64,000 nt of DNA, taken from CAIMZW01 sp037133095 (lineage in GTDB: Bacteria > Actinomycetota > Actinomycetes > Nanopelagicales > Nanopelagicaceae). The translations under genes were made by a program, and so were the position numbers. The notes under the pieces were generated by a model. The model had not been told where the DNA came from. It did not search any database and saw only the letters and a list, made by a program, of their open reading frames with translations. Of this stretch, positions 25,946-35,771 are shown in pieces (the first letter of the stretch is position 1; each line of letters starts with the position of its first letter). The stretch is from contig JBAXOT010000006.1 of the NCBI GenBank assembly GCA_037133095.1, forward strand, positions 1 to 64,000. The letters run 5' to 3'.

Positions 25946-27164
25946 GTAGTTGCTCCGCTCGTGGTTGAGGAATTTCTGGTACTGGGAATGAAGGCGCGGC
26001 AACCTCGCCGAGGGCATCTTCACGTTCGCGGCGATTCTTTGCAGATTCAAAGAGTGAACTAATGGCAAGAACCACGAGCACGACTCCAACCGTAAAACTG
26101 GTGATGACGATCTTGCCTTCATTGCGCTGCGACATTACGCGAAGGGTGGAGACAACCATGATCCAAGCCAGGCTCACTGGAATCAGAACCTTCCAGCCAA
26201 ACTTCATGAACTGGTCATATCGCATGCGCGGCAATGTGCCACGAAGCCAAACGAAGACGAAGAAGAAACCGATGACCTTGAGGAAGAACCAGACGATGGT
26301 GAACCAACCACCGAGCCAGGATTCGGTAAAGCCAAGACCTGGCAGCGCGTGATACCCGCCAAGGAACAAGGTGGTGGCCAGGGATGAGACCGCAACAATG
26401 TTGACGTACTCAGCCAAAAAGAAAAGTGCGAACTTCAGTGATGAATATTCAGTGTGGAAACCACCGACCAATTCTCCTTCGGCTTCAGCAAGATCAAAAG
26501 GAGCTCGGTTAGTTTCGCCAACCATCGAAATCGCATAGATAACAAAAGATGGAAAGAGCACAACGGCGAACCACCAATGATGCTGGGCAGCCACGATGTC
26601 GGCTGTGGACATCGAGCCCGAATAGATAAATACAGCAACGAGGGAAAGTCCCATTGCAACTTCGTAAGAAATAACCTGAGCGCTAGAACGAAGTCCGCCG
26701 AGCAATGGATAGGTCGAACCCGAAGACCAACCCGCGAGAACAATTCCATAGACACCAACCGAAGCGACGGCGAGAACATAGAGCACGCCAACCGGAAGGT
26801 CAGTTAACTGCATAACCGTCTGGTGACCGAAAAACCTTACGTGGCCAGTTAATGGAATAACAGCGAAGGACATGAAGCAGGTGGTCGCGCTGATGATTGG
26901 TGCAATGACGAAAACAATGCGATCAGCAGTTTTTGGAATGAGGTCTTCCTTGAGTGCCAACTTGACGCCATCGGCAAGTGATTGCAGGAGACCGAATTTA
27001 CCGACTCGGTTAGGTCCAACACGTTGTTGCATGAAAGAGACAATGCGCCGTTCGCCCCAGACACAGAGCAGGGTCGCAACTACGCACACAATGAAGACGA
27101 TGAGTCCCTTGAGTGCGATAATCCACCCTGGATCACTGCCTATCAATTGCTGAGTCGATGTCAT
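25938..27164 (-). CDS. nuoH: NADH-quinone oxidoreductase subunit H
   Basis: A 408-residue membrane subunit with eight core helices that forms much of the quinone chamber. The conserved [19 protein letters not shown] loop and the [20 protein letters not shown] motif are present. The charged C-terminal tail of about 60 residues is a frequent actinobacterial extension. It begins at an ATGA overlap with nuoG. Confidence 0.96.
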   Translation of the reverse strand: MTSTQQLIGSDPGWIIALKGLIVFIVCVVATLLCVWGERRIVSFMQQRVGPNRVGKFGLLQSLADGVKLALKEDLIPKTADRIVFVIAPIISATTCFMSFAVIPLTGHVRFFGHQTVMQLTDLPVGVLYVLAVASVGVYGIVLAGWSSGSTYPLLGGLRSSAQVISYEVAMGLSLVAVFIYSGSMSTADIVAAQHHWWFAVVLFPSFVIYAISMVGETNRAPFDLAEAEGELVGGFHTEYSSLKFALFFLAEYVNIVAVSSLATTLFLGGYHALPGLGFTESWLGGWFTIVWFFLKVIGFFFVFVWLRGTLPRMRYDQFMKFGWKVLIPVSLAWIMVVSTLRVMSQRNEGKIVITSFTVGVVLVVLAISSLFESAKNRREREDALGEVAAPSFPVPEIPQPRAEQLHG

Positions 27165-29515
27165 GCTTTCACCACCGTAACTACGTCGCCGCTGACACTG
27201 CCGAGAGTGGCAATCGCTTGGGAACCTTCTGAATTACGAGCCAGCCACACGCATGCGTTGTCGATGTCGCTAATTTCAACGGGAACCGTTATGGCACCAC
27301 GTGAATTCGATACCTGAACAAGATCGCCGTTGGCGACGCCAAGTTCGGTCGCTCGGCCTGCCGAAATTCGAGCCACGCTTGCGCGCGCTGTTCCAGCCAA
27401 GTTGGCCTCTCCAGCTTGCAGAGTTCCGAGGTCAAGAAGTTGGCGCCAAGAGGCGAGCACCGCTTGGTTGCCAGAAACACTAGGTGCTGCCACGGCTGCA
27501 GTTGGCATAAAGGGCGCGTGCGCACCATCCCATTTCCCAATCGTCGCAATTTCGCGGGCTGCGGCGGTAACTGAAGGCAGATTGATGGGTGTGCCAATTT
27601 CATCGGCGAGCATCGAAAGAATTCGAACATCGCTGCGGGTGAGCGCACCTTCGATCGCAGCATCGAAAGATCGAGCCCGACCTTGCCAATCCAGGAAAGA
27701 CCCGCTCTTCTCGGCTACTGCGGCGACTGGAAGAACAACATCTGCAATCGCAGTAACGGCGCTGTTGGAGAGCTCAAAGGAGAGAACAAAAGTGTTCAGC
27801 AGTGAGTTCAACGCAGTAGCAGAAATATCAAGAGGATCAACGCCTCCGATAACTACGGCATCGAGATCGCCTGACTCTGCGGCCGCCAAAATTTCTTGGG
27901 TCGAACGCCCGGCCAGTGCTGGTACGGATTCGACTGCCCATGCCGTTGCAAGATCGACTCGAGCCGAAGCATCTGCAACTGGCCGACCGCCAGGAAGAAG
28001 ATTTCCCACCGCGCCGGCTTCGAGAGCGCCACGTTCGCCAGCGCGACGCGGAATCCAAGCCAACTTAGCGCCAGAGGAAGAAATTAATGCGACGACTTCA
28101 CTGAGAGCGCCAGCAGTTTCAGCAAGTCGTTCGCCTACTAAGACAACTGACTTTTCAGTAAGACCAGTAAGTGAAGAGATGGCTTCGGCTTCGGCTCCCG
28201 CAACTGATGAAATTACCTCAGCGCGAAGTTTGTGACTGCCGCGACTGGTAAAGGAAGAGACCGTTACGACGGGAAGTGAACGCTTGCGAACTTGCTTGTG
28301 AATGCGAAGGAAGACAATGGGTGATTCATCTTCTGGCTCAAAGCCGAGCAGGACAACTTTGTCGGCCTTATCAATATCTGTATAAGTAGTGGTCAAAGAA
28401 GGGACGACGGAAGCAAGAAATGAACTTTCTTCATCGCTGTAAGCCCGGGCCCGAAAATCAATATCGTTTGTGCCGAGGGTAACTCGAGCAAACTTGCTGT
28501 AGCCATAAGCATCTTCGACAGTGGCACGACCACCAACAAGAACACCAACTCGCTTGCCTTTAAGCCCAGCAGTTGCAGCAGCCAACGCCTCTGGCCAAGA
28601 AGCATCGTGGAGTTCGCCATCGGCGCCACGTACTTGAGGTGAGGCAATTCGCTCTTTGCTGGAAATGTATTTAAATGCCCAACGACCTTTGTCGCAATTC
28701 CACTCTTCGTTTACCGAAGCATCTTCACCGGCTAGTCGTCGCAAAGTTTTGCCACGTCGCACATCGGTACGCATCGCACAACCCGAGGCGCAGTGTTCGC
28801 AAGCAGATGGCGTCGAAACTAAATCAAATGGCCGGGAACGGAATCGATACGAAGCTCCGGTCAAGGCACCAACTGGGCAGATTTGAACGGTGTTGCCGGA
28901 GTAGTACGACTCGAAGGGATCCTTCTCGTAAATACCTACTTGTTGCAGTGCGCCGCGTTCGTTCAACGTAATAAAAGGGTCGCCTGCGATCTGCTCGGAG
29001 AAACGAGTACATCGTGCGCAGAGCACGCAACGCTCGCGATCGAGCAAAACTTGGGAGGAAATATTGATGGGTTTTTCAAAGGTTCGCTTGACGCCTTCAT
29101 AGCGCGATTCGCCGCGCCCATTGCTCATTGCCTGGTTCTGCAGTGGGCATTCGCCACCTTTGTCGCAGACTGGGCAATCGAGCGGATGGTTGATGAGCAA
29201 CAATTCCATAATGCCCTTTTGGGCTTTATCTGCGACTGGTGAGGTGAGTTGAGTCTTCACGATCATTCCGTTTTCTACCGGAATGGTGCAAGAGGCCTGA
29301 GGTTTGGGAAATGCCCGGCCATTAATTTCAATATCGACCAAACATTGCCGACAAGCACCTGCTGGTGAGAGCAGCGGGTGGTCACAGAATCGGGGAATCT
29401 GAATTCCGAGCTTCTCTGCCGCACGAATAACTAAAGTGCCTTTGGGAACTGTTACTTCAAAGCCGTCGATGATGACGGTAATCATGTCAACTTCGGTTAA
29501 TACTTCAGGAGTCAT
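27161..29515 (-). CDS. nuoG: NADH-quinone oxidoreductase subunit G
   Basis: A 784-residue large iron-sulfur subunit. The N-terminal ferredoxin domain binds a [2Fe-2S] cluster (CDHPLLSPAGACRQCLV, CTIPVENG), followed by the His-Cys3 and Cys4 cluster domain (HPLDCPVCDKGGECPLQ, CVLCARCTRF) and a molybdopterin-oxidoreductase-like C-terminal region (CEHCASGC near residue 238). It passes electrons from NuoF to NuoI. The ATG overlaps the nuoF stop as TAATG; a second Met at residue 11 is an alternative. Confidence 0.95.
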   Translation of the reverse strand: MTPEVLTEVDMITVIIDGFEVTVPKGTLVIRAAEKLGIQIPRFCDHPLLSPAGACRQCLVDIEINGRAFPKPQASCTIPVENGMIVKTQLTSPVADKAQKGIMELLLINHPLDCPVCDKGGECPLQNQAMSNGRGESRYEGVKRTFEKPINISSQVLLDRERCVLCARCTRFSEQIAGDPFITLNERGALQQVGIYEKDPFESYYSGNTVQICPVGALTGASYRFRSRPFDLVSTPSACEHCASGCAMRTDVRRGKTLRRLAGEDASVNEEWNCDKGRWAFKYISSKERIASPQVRGADGELHDASWPEALAAATAGLKGKRVGVLVGGRATVEDAYGYSKFARVTLGTNDIDFRARAYSDEESSFLASVVPSLTTTYTDIDKADKVVLLGFEPEDESPIVFLRIHKQVRKRSLPVVTVSSFTSRGSHKLRAEVISSVAGAEAEAISSLTGLTEKSVVLVGERLAETAGALSEVVALISSSGAKLAWIPRRAGERGALEAGAVGNLLPGGRPVADASARVDLATAWAVESVPALAGRSTQEILAAAESGDLDAVVIGGVDPLDISATALNSLLNTFVLSFELSNSAVTAIADVVLPVAAVAEKSGSFLDWQGRARSFDAAIEGALTRSDVRILSMLADEIGTPINLPSVTAAAREIATIGKWDGAHAPFMPTAAVAAPSVSGNQAVLASWRQLLDLGTLQAGEANLAGTARASVARISAGRATELGVANGDLVQVSNSRGAITVPVEISDIDNACVWLARNSEGSQAIATLGSVSGDVVTVVKA

Positions 29516-30816
29516 TACGCACCTGCCGTTGCGAACAAGGTTGAAGCAACTGGATCAAATGGGCAAGCGCCCAAGGCAAGATGTTGCATATATTCCTCAC
29601 GGAAGTGTTTGAGCGATGAAATGATGGGGCTGGCGGCGCCATCTGCCAGTGCGCAGAAAGAGCGTCCCATGATGTTGTCCACGACATCTAATAATTTATC
29701 GAGGTCAGCCGCAGTACCTTTGCCGGCTTCTAGATCGCGCAAGATCTGGACCAACCACCACGTGCCTTCACGACAAGGGGTGCATTTTCCGCATGACTCA
29801 TGCTTGTAGAACTCGGTCCAACGAAGCACGGCACGCACTACACAAGTGGTTTCATCAAAAATCTGCAACGCCTTGGTGCCAAGCATGGAACCGGCAGCCG
29901 AAACGCCTTCATAATCCAGAGGCACATCGAGATGATCTTGAGTAAAGAGCGGAGTTGAAGAACCACCAGGGGTCCAGAATTTCAATTGATGCCCTTGACG
30001 AATTCCACCTCCGAGAGTGAGAAGTTCGCGCAAGGTGATTCCCAAAGGCGCTTCGAACTGTCCTGGGTTGGCAACGTGACCCGAGAGCGAGTACAACGTG
30101 TAACCCTTGCTCTTCTCGGTCCCCATCGCAGAAAACCACTCTGGACCATTGTTAATGATCGAAGGAACCGAGGCGATTGATTCGACATTATTAACGACAG
30201 TTGGTTTGGCGTAGAGACCGGCGATGGCAGGAAATGGCGGCCGAAGTCGTGGTTGACCGCGGAATCCTTCGAGTGAATCCAGGAGAGCTGTCTCTTCACC
30301 GCAGATGTAAGCACCGGCGCCGACGTGGAGAACGAGTTCGAGATCAAAGCCCGAGCCTTGAATATTCTTTCCGAGAAGTCCTTGGGCATAAGCATCGGCT
30401 ATCGCTTGTTGCAACCGACGGACTACGTGGACAACTTCACCACGAATATAAATAAAGGCATAGTTCGCGCGAATTGCATACGAGGCGATGACGATGCCTT
30501 CGATCAGAACGTGTGGGTTGGCCATCATCAATGGTGTGTCTTTGCAAGTTCCAGGTTCGGATTCGTCCGCATTCACAACGAGGTAATGGTCTTTGTTATC
30601 GCCTTGTGGGATAAAGCCCCACTTCATTCCAGTCGGAAAGCCGGCGCCACCGCGTCCGCGAAGTCCGGCATCCTTAACGGTTTGAATAACCGCATCGGGT
30701 TCCATTGCGAGCGCCTTCTTCACCGCGGTATAGCCACCGTGTCGCTTGTAAGCCGAGATCGTAAAAGAGTCTTTCTCATCCCAGTGGGCGGAGAGAACGG
30801 GAGTTAGTTGGGTCAT
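29515..30816 (-). CDS. nuoF: NADH-quinone oxidoreductase subunit F
   Basis: A 433-residue NADH-binding subunit. It carries the FMN/NADH glycine-rich motif GRGGAGFPTGMKWGF near residue 54, GAGAYICGEETALLDSLEG, and the [4Fe-4S] N3 motif ESCGKCTPCREG near residue 345 with a later Cys. It accepts hydride from NADH and works with NuoE and NuoG. It overlaps nuoE by 4 nt. Confidence 0.97.
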   Translation of the reverse strand: MTQLTPVLSAHWDEKDSFTISAYKRHGGYTAVKKALAMEPDAVIQTVKDAGLRGRGGAGFPTGMKWGFIPQGDNKDHYLVVNADESEPGTCKDTPLMMANPHVLIEGIVIASYAIRANYAFIYIRGEVVHVVRRLQQAIADAYAQGLLGKNIQGSGFDLELVLHVGAGAYICGEETALLDSLEGFRGQPRLRPPFPAIAGLYAKPTVVNNVESIASVPSIINNGPEWFSAMGTEKSKGYTLYSLSGHVANPGQFEAPLGITLRELLTLGGGIRQGHQLKFWTPGGSSTPLFTQDHLDVPLDYEGVSAAGSMLGTKALQIFDETTCVVRAVLRWTEFYKHESCGKCTPCREGTWWLVQILRDLEAGKGTAADLDKLLDVVDNIMGRSFCALADGAASPIISSLKHFREEYMQHLALGACPFDPVASTLFATAGA

Positions 30817-31448
30817 GAGTTTCCCCCCGCAGATTGCGAAATTCTTAGTCCAAGTAGTGATGGTTCCCCAGCAGCAAGACCTTCATGCGCCAGGCCATCG
30901 GATAGCCCGGCAAGAACTGCAGAATTCTCTTTCCAGGTTCGCAAAGTATTCGGACCACGTGTTGGAGCCGGTGGGTTGCCCGCCGTTGCCCCATCAATAA
31001 GGTCGATAACACTTTGAACGGTCTGGTTATCGTAAAACTCCCAGTTGACCATGACAACGGGAGCGTAATCGCAAGCCGCATTACATTCGATGTGCTCGAT
31101 TGAAATCTTGCCATCTTCCGTCACGCCATCATTTTCAATACCTAAATGCTCTTTGACGGCCGCGAAGATAGCGTCGCCGCCCATGACCGCGCACAAAGTA
31201 TTCGTGCAGACGCCGACGTGATATTCGCCGACTGGTTCTGGCTTGTATTGGGTATAAAAGGTTGAAACTGCGGTTACCTCTGCGGTGGCGAGGTCAAGTT
31301 TTTCGGCAATTATTTCAATGCCGTCAGAGGTGACGTAGCCGTACACCGACTGGACATAATGCAACAGCGGCATGATCGCCGAACGCTTTCGTGGATAACG
31401 CGCAATGATGGAATCCATGATTGCCATTTGGTCGGAATGAAAAGCCAT
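30813..31448 (-). CDS. nuoE: NADH-quinone oxidoreductase subunit E
   Basis: A 211-residue thioredoxin-like [2Fe-2S] subunit. Cluster ligands sit in CTNTLCAVMGG and ECNAACDYAPVVMVN. The last 50 residues are a flexible tail rich in Gly, Ala and Pro, longer than in E. coli but usual in actinobacteria. The start shares a TAATG junction with nuoD and the end overlaps nuoF. Confidence 0.96.
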   Translation of the reverse strand: MAFHSDQMAIMDSIIARYPRKRSAIMPLLHYVQSVYGYVTSDGIEIIAEKLDLATAEVTAVSTFYTQYKPEPVGEYHVGVCTNTLCAVMGGDAIFAAVKEHLGIENDGVTEDGKISIEHIECNAACDYAPVVMVNWEFYDNQTVQSVIDLIDGATAGNPPAPTRGPNTLRTWKENSAVLAGLSDGLAHEGLAAGEPSLLGLRISQSAGGNS

Positions 31449-32782
31449 TATCGATCAACACCACCCATCACAGGGTCAATAGAAGCGACGGCCGCAACTA
31501 CGTCGGCGATGAAACTGCCTTCACACATTGCGGATATGGATTGCAAATTATTAAAGGATGGTTCGCGGAAGTGAATGCGATAAGGACGAGTGCCGCCATC
31601 AGAAACCATATGCACACCCATCTCGCCTTTAGGCGATTCAACCGTTGAATAAACCTGACCAGCAGGAACTCGGAAGCCTTCGGTGACTAATTTAAAGTGG
31701 TGAATTAAGGACTCCATGGATGAGCCCATGATTTCCCGAATATGGTCCAGAGAGTTGCCCATTCCATCTACCCCAACGGAGAGTTGGGCTGGCCAAGCAA
31801 TCTTCTTATCTGCAACCATCACCGGAGCGCCATCGAGTTTTTCTAACTTATCGCAGGCTTGTTCAATGATGCGAAGTGACTCTTCCAGTTCCAACATACG
31901 GATAAGGAATCGGCCATAGACATCGCAGGTATCAGTCGTGACGACATCGAATTTATAGTTCTCGTATCCGGAATATGGTTGAACCTTGCGCAAATCCCAA
32001 GGCAGGCCGGCAGAGCGCAGGATCGGACCGGTGATGCCAAGTGTTGTACATCCAGCCAGATCTAGATATCCAATTCCTTGAGTTCGTTTCATCCAAATGG
32101 TGTTTCCGATCAGCAACTTTGCGTTGTCTTTAAAGTTGTGTCGAAGTTCTTTCACCGTCTCGCGAATTCGTGGGATCGCGTTTTCTGGAAGGTCTTGCGC
32201 AACTCCACCTGGACGAACGTATGCCATATTCATGCGAAGGCCGGAGATCATTTCAAAAATATCTAGAACTTTTTCGCGCTCGCGGAATGCGAAAAGCATC
32301 GGTGTGAGAGCTCCGAGTTCCAGTGCGCCAGTACCAAGTGCAACAAGATGGGATGAGATTCGAGTGAACTCCATCATCATCACGCGAATGACGCTGGCTC
32401 GTTCGGGAACATCGTTGGTAATCCCTAAGAGCTTTTCAATTCCAAGGCAATAGGCAGTTTCGCTAAATATGGGCGAGAGATAATCCATTCGTGTGACAAA
32501 GGTGACGCCCTGAGTCCAGGTGCGATATTCAGTATTTTTTTCGATGCCGGTGTGTAGATAACCAATACCAGCACGGGCTTCGGTGACAGTTTCACCTTCG
32601 AGTTCAAGCACGAGACGCAGTACGCCGTGGGTTGATGGGTGCTGTGGTCCCATATTGACAACTACGCGCTCTTCTTTCGTCGCCCCAATTTCGGTAACCA
32701 GTGAATCCCAGTCTTGACCAGTAACGGAGTAAACGCGACCCTCAGTAGTTTGCCGTGAGGAGGCATATGCGTCAGTGCTCAT
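31448..32782 (-). CDS. nuoD: NADH-quinone oxidoreductase subunit D
   Basis: The 444-residue 49-kDa-type subunit that helps to form the quinone site. The conserved [14 protein letters not shown] motif is near residue 43, followed by GYLHTGIEK and the C-terminal DPVMGGVDR. It overlaps nuoC by 4 nt. NuoC and NuoD are separate proteins here, unlike the fused E. coli form. Confidence 0.97.
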   Translation of the reverse strand: MSTDAYASSRQTTEGRVYSVTGQDWDSLVTEIGATKEERVVVNMGPQHPSTHGVLRLVLELEGETVTEARAGIGYLHTGIEKNTEYRTWTQGVTFVTRMDYLSPIFSETAYCLGIEKLLGITNDVPERASVIRVMMMEFTRISSHLVALGTGALELGALTPMLFAFREREKVLDIFEMISGLRMNMAYVRPGGVAQDLPENAIPRIRETVKELRHNFKDNAKLLIGNTIWMKRTQGIGYLDLAGCTTLGITGPILRSAGLPWDLRKVQPYSGYENYKFDVVTTDTCDVYGRFLIRMLELEESLRIIEQACDKLEKLDGAPVMVADKKIAWPAQLSVGVDGMGNSLDHIREIMGSSMESLIHHFKLVTEGFRVPAGQVYSTVESPKGEMGVHMVSDGGTRPYRIHFREPSFNNLQSISAMCEGSFIADVVAAVASIDPVMGGVDR

Positions 32783-33435
32783 CGATATGCCCTTCTTTCA
32801 CTCGGTGCCGGAACTGTTGCGCCTTTATATTCAATGGGAATTCCACCTAGCGGGTAATCCTTTCGCTGCGGATGACCTGCCCAATCATCGGGCATCAATA
32901 TTCGAGTAAGTCCAGGGTGCCCGTCGAAAATGATTCCGAACATGTCATAGGTCTCACGTTCGTGCCAGTTATTTCCGGCCCAAAGTTCGACAAGGGAAGC
33001 AACATGTGGATCGGCATCAGGAATCGCAACCTCAAGACGAACGCGACGATTATGTGTGATCGAAAGTAAGGGGTAAACCGCATGAAGTTCGCGGCCAGTT
33101 TCGTCTGGATAGTGCACGCCATTGACGCCCATGCACATTTCAAATCGCAGTGATGGCTCATCGCGAAGAATGCGCGCGACTTCAAACAGCCGATCTCGCT
33201 TCACATAAAGTGTAAGTTCGCCCCGATCGACAACTACCTTTTCGATCGCATCGCTAAAGGCCGGATACGCACGTTCGAGATCATCGGCTAGATCATCAAA
33301 GTAACTGCCATAGGGTCGTTCGGAAGAGCCAGCGGAGAGGGATGAGCGAACTAAACCGCTGTAACCGGAGGTATCACCGGAACCTGAGACGCCGAACATT
33401 CCCGTTTCGTTGCTGGGTACATTGTTATCGGTCAA
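32779..33435 (-). CDS. nuoC: NADH-quinone oxidoreductase subunit C
   Basis: The 218-residue 30-kDa-type subunit. The signature [22 protein letters not shown] (read in two parts, [10 protein letters not shown] and FDGHPGL) and the [16 protein letters not shown] end are diagnostic. An N-terminal extension of about 35 residues precedes the conserved domain. It begins at a 4-nt overlap with nuoB. Confidence 0.96.
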   Translation of the reverse strand: MTDNNVPSNETGMFGVSGSGDTSGYSGLVRSSLSAGSSERPYGSYFDDLADDLERAYPAFSDAIEKVVVDRGELTLYVKRDRLFEVARILRDEPSLRFEMCMGVNGVHYPDETGRELHAVYPLLSITHNRRVRLEVAIPDADPHVASLVELWAGNNWHERETYDMFGIIFDGHPGLTRILMPDDWAGHPQRKDYPLGGIPIEYKGATVPAPSERRAYR

Positions 33436-33986
33436 CGTAGTAGCCCGTTCAGTTGATGTGTTGGTTTGGCTGCGAGCGCCGCGGCTTCGACTTGTCGAAC
33501 TACTTCATCTCGATTAACACCCAACTTGGTGGTGCCAATCTGTTCATGCAATTTCAAAATCGCATCCATCAACATCTCTGGGCGAGGTGGGCATCCTGGA
33601 AGATAAATGTCTACTGGAACTATGTGATCTACGCCTTGCACAATTGCGTAATTATTAAACATGCCACCGGATGAGGCACAGGCTCCCATTGCAATTACCC
33701 ACTTTGGTGCCGCCATTTGATCGTAAATCTGTCGTAGGACTGGCGCCATCTTGTTTGAGACTCGACCAGCCACAATCATTAAATCGGCTTGGCGAGGGGA
33801 TGGTCGAAAAACTTCCATACCAAAACGAGCTAAGTCATATTTTCCACCGCCGGCAGCCATCATCTCAATAGCGCAACAGGCGAGACCGAAAGTCACTGGC
33901 CACAGCGAATTCTTTCGCATGTAACCTGCGAGACCTTCAACGGTCGTGAGCGCAAAACCGCTCGGTAATTTCTCTTCTAGGCCCAT
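33432..33986 (-). CDS. nuoB: NADH-quinone oxidoreductase subunit B
   Basis: A 184-residue subunit holding the terminal [4Fe-4S] cluster N2 that reduces the quinone. Ligands are in [11 protein letters not shown] (two adjacent Cys), GACASSGG and [10 protein letters not shown] chose the ATG at 33986, 2 nt after the nuoA stop; the longer frame reads through nuoA out of register and is not NuoB-like. Confidence 0.96.
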   Translation of the reverse strand: MGLEEKLPSGFALTTVEGLAGYMRKNSLWPVTFGLACCAIEMMAAGGGKYDLARFGMEVFRPSPRQADLMIVAGRVSNKMAPVLRQIYDQMAAPKWVIAMGACASSGGMFNNYAIVQGVDHIVPVDIYLPGCPPRPEMLMDAILKLHEQIGTTKLGVNRDEVVRQVEAAALAAKPTHQLNGLLR

Positions 33987-33988
33987 GT

Positions 33989-34348
33989 TTAATCCCATTC
34001 CAATCCGCCGCGGCGCCAAACATAGGCGTAGGCGATAAAGACTGTCGCGATGAAAATAACCATCTCTACCAAGCCAAAGAGTCCAAGTTTGTCGAAAGAG
34101 ACAGCCCATGGATACAAGAAAACTATTTCAATATCGAAAACTATAAAGAGCATGGCGGTTAAGAAATATTTAACCGGGAACCGACCACCACCTGCTGCTT
34201 GTGGGGATGGCTCGATGCCACATTCGTAAGCATCTGACTTTGCGCGGTTGTAACGCTTTGGACCAGTGATTCCGGCTGCGATGACTGAGAACGCTGCGAA
34301 GCCGAATCCGATGGCTCCAATAACCAAAATTGGTACGTATGGGTTCAC
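33989..34348 (-). CDS. nuoA: NADH-quinone oxidoreductase subunit A
   Basis: A 119-residue membrane subunit with three helices. The loop [25 protein letters not shown] (read as YECGIEP and FPVKYFLTA) and the [12 protein letters not shown] motif are diagnostic. It is the first of fourteen nuo genes, all on the minus strand with gaps of 2 nt or less, and lies 37 nt after menG. A promoter in that short gap or transcription from menG are both possible. Confidence 0.96.
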   Translation of the reverse strand: MNPYVPILVIGAIGFGFAAFSVIAAGITGPKRYNRAKSDAYECGIEPSPQAAGGGRFPVKYFLTAMLFIVFDIEIVFLYPWAVSFDKLGLFGLVEMVIFIATVFIAYAYVWRRGGLEWD

Positions 34349-34385
34349 GATTCCGAAGTCTAGGGGTTAGCGGAGAGTGTGTTGG

Positions 34386-35093
34386 TTAACTTTTGGGGTT
34401 CACGGGCTTATGCCCGATGTGAACTGCGACAACCCCAAATGTCAGATTCTGCCAACCAACTCGCTCCCACCCGGCTTGCGTGAGTAGCGCGGCCAAATTC
34501 TTTTGGTTCGGCCAGGCGCGAATTGACTCTGCCAGATAGATATATGCATCGGGATTGGAGGAAGTTTTGCGGGCAATGGTAGGGAGTGCGCGCATGAGGT
34601 AGTTCACATAGATGGTCCGAAAGATCAGATTGGTGGGTTGAGAGAACTCAACCACGACGATTCTGCCACCCGATTTTGTCACTCGAAGCGCCTCTTTTAG
34701 GGCTGCCGAGGTATCAGAGGTGTTTCGAAGGCCAAAAGAGATGGTCGTCAGGTCGAAAGTATCAGGCGAAAAAGGCAAATTCAGCGCATCGCCGTGGGTG
34801 AAGGGCAGATTTGGGTGCCTTTTTCGACCAGCAGCCAACATTCCTTCGGAAAAATCGAGCGGAATCACCTCTGCACCGGCATCGGCTAGTGGTTCGCTGG
34901 AAGATCCGGTTCCAGCCGCAATATCGAGGATTTTCATCCCGGGTTTAGGTCCGATAATCGCAGTAGCAGCCCGGCGCCAGGCTTTGGTCCGACCCAAACT
35001 CAAGAGGTCATTCAAAATGTCGTAGCGCTTAGCCACCCCATCGAACATCGCTGAAACTTCCTCTGGATTTTTTCCCATATCAGCTCTACTCAC
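34386..35093 (-). CDS. menG: Demethylmenaquinone methyltransferase
   Basis: A 235-residue SAM-dependent methyltransferase (UbiE/COQ5 family) that performs the last step of menaquinone synthesis. The start with VSAMFDGVAKRYDILNDLLSLG is typical, as are the SAM-binding ILDIAAGTGSSSEPLA and the family motif SFGLRNTSD; FGVVAVHIG ends the protein. It lies upstream of nuoA in the same orientation, linking quinone maturation to complex I, as in many actinobacteria. Confidence 0.94.
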   Translation of the reverse strand: MSRADMGKNPEEVSAMFDGVAKRYDILNDLLSLGRTKAWRRAATAIIGPKPGMKILDIAAGTGSSSEPLADAGAEVIPLDFSEGMLAAGRKRHPNLPFTHGDALNLPFSPDTFDLTTISFGLRNTSDTSAALKEALRVTKSGGRIVVVEFSQPTNLIFRTIYVNYLMRALPTIARKTSSNPDAYIYLAESIRAWPNQKNLAALLTQAGWERVGWQNLTFGVVAVHIGHKPVNPKS

Positions 35094-35178
35094 ACGTATA
35101 TTCTCGCCCTAGTAGGCTCACTCCACAACTTCGTCTGGCTGCACCTCGATTCGACATATAAGTGAGGAAGTGTTTGAA

Positions 35179-35760
35179 ATGTCCGTGAACCACCTTTCCA
35201 CGCTGCGCACTGCGCTTGTTCCCCGAACAACTTTGCTCACCCAAACTGGATTTATTCTCGGCGGCACGCTTTTTCTTAGTCTGATGGCGCAGATTGCCAT
35301 CCCTATTCCTGGCTCGCCCGTGCCAGTTACTGGTCAAACTCTGGCAGTTCTGCTGCTGGGAACTGCCTACGGTGCCAGCCTTGGCTTCGCCACTTTCGCT
35401 TTCTATATCTTGATGGGGGTCGCAGGGGCGCCAATTTTTGCCTCAGGTAGCCACGGATTGGCCAGATTTACCGGACCAACGGGCGGCTATTTGGCCGGAA
35501 TGTTGCTGGCTTCGGCCATCACTGGCGCGCTGGCGGGGCGGAAATGGGATCAAAAGATTCTCACCGTCATCCCCACGATGGTGATTGGTGATTTGGTTAT
35601 CTTCACCGCGGGTCTGGTCTGGCTGCACCACGCGACCAGCCAAAACTGGAGTTGGACCTTCTCTAAGGGCTTAACCCCCTTCTTACTTGGCGAGATCATC
35701 AAAATCGCGATTGCAAGCACGGCCCTGCCCACTGTTTGGCGATTCGTCTCCCCCAAATAA
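35179..35760 (+). CDS. bioY: Biotin transporter BioY
   Basis: A protein of about 193 residues with six helices, the biotin-binding S component of ECF transporters. The IPGSPVPVTGQTLAVLLLG motif, the GxAGAPIFA segment and RFTGPTGGYLAG are BioY signatures. No EcfA or EcfT genes lie in the window, so it works alone or with a shared module elsewhere. The ATG at 35179 sits about 8 nt after GAGGAAG; a GTG three codons earlier is too close to that site. Confidence 0.93.
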   Translation: MSVNHLSTLRTALVPRTTLLTQTGFILGGTLFLSLMAQIAIPIPGSPVPVTGQTLAVLLLGTAYGASLGFATFAFYILMGVAGAPIFASGSHGLARFTGPTGGYLAGMLLASAITGALAGRKWDQKILTVIPTMVIGDLVIFTAGLVWLHHATSQNWSWTFSKGLTPFLLGEIIKIAIASTALPTVWRFVSPK

Positions 35761-35771
35761 TCTAACTCTTC

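Noticed and set aside
27330..28235. A 301-codon open frame on the plus strand
   Set aside because: It is antisense to nuoG, rich in Ser, Arg and Ala with no recognisable domain, and its length follows from the codon bias of nuoG. No ribosome binding site or conserved feature supports it.
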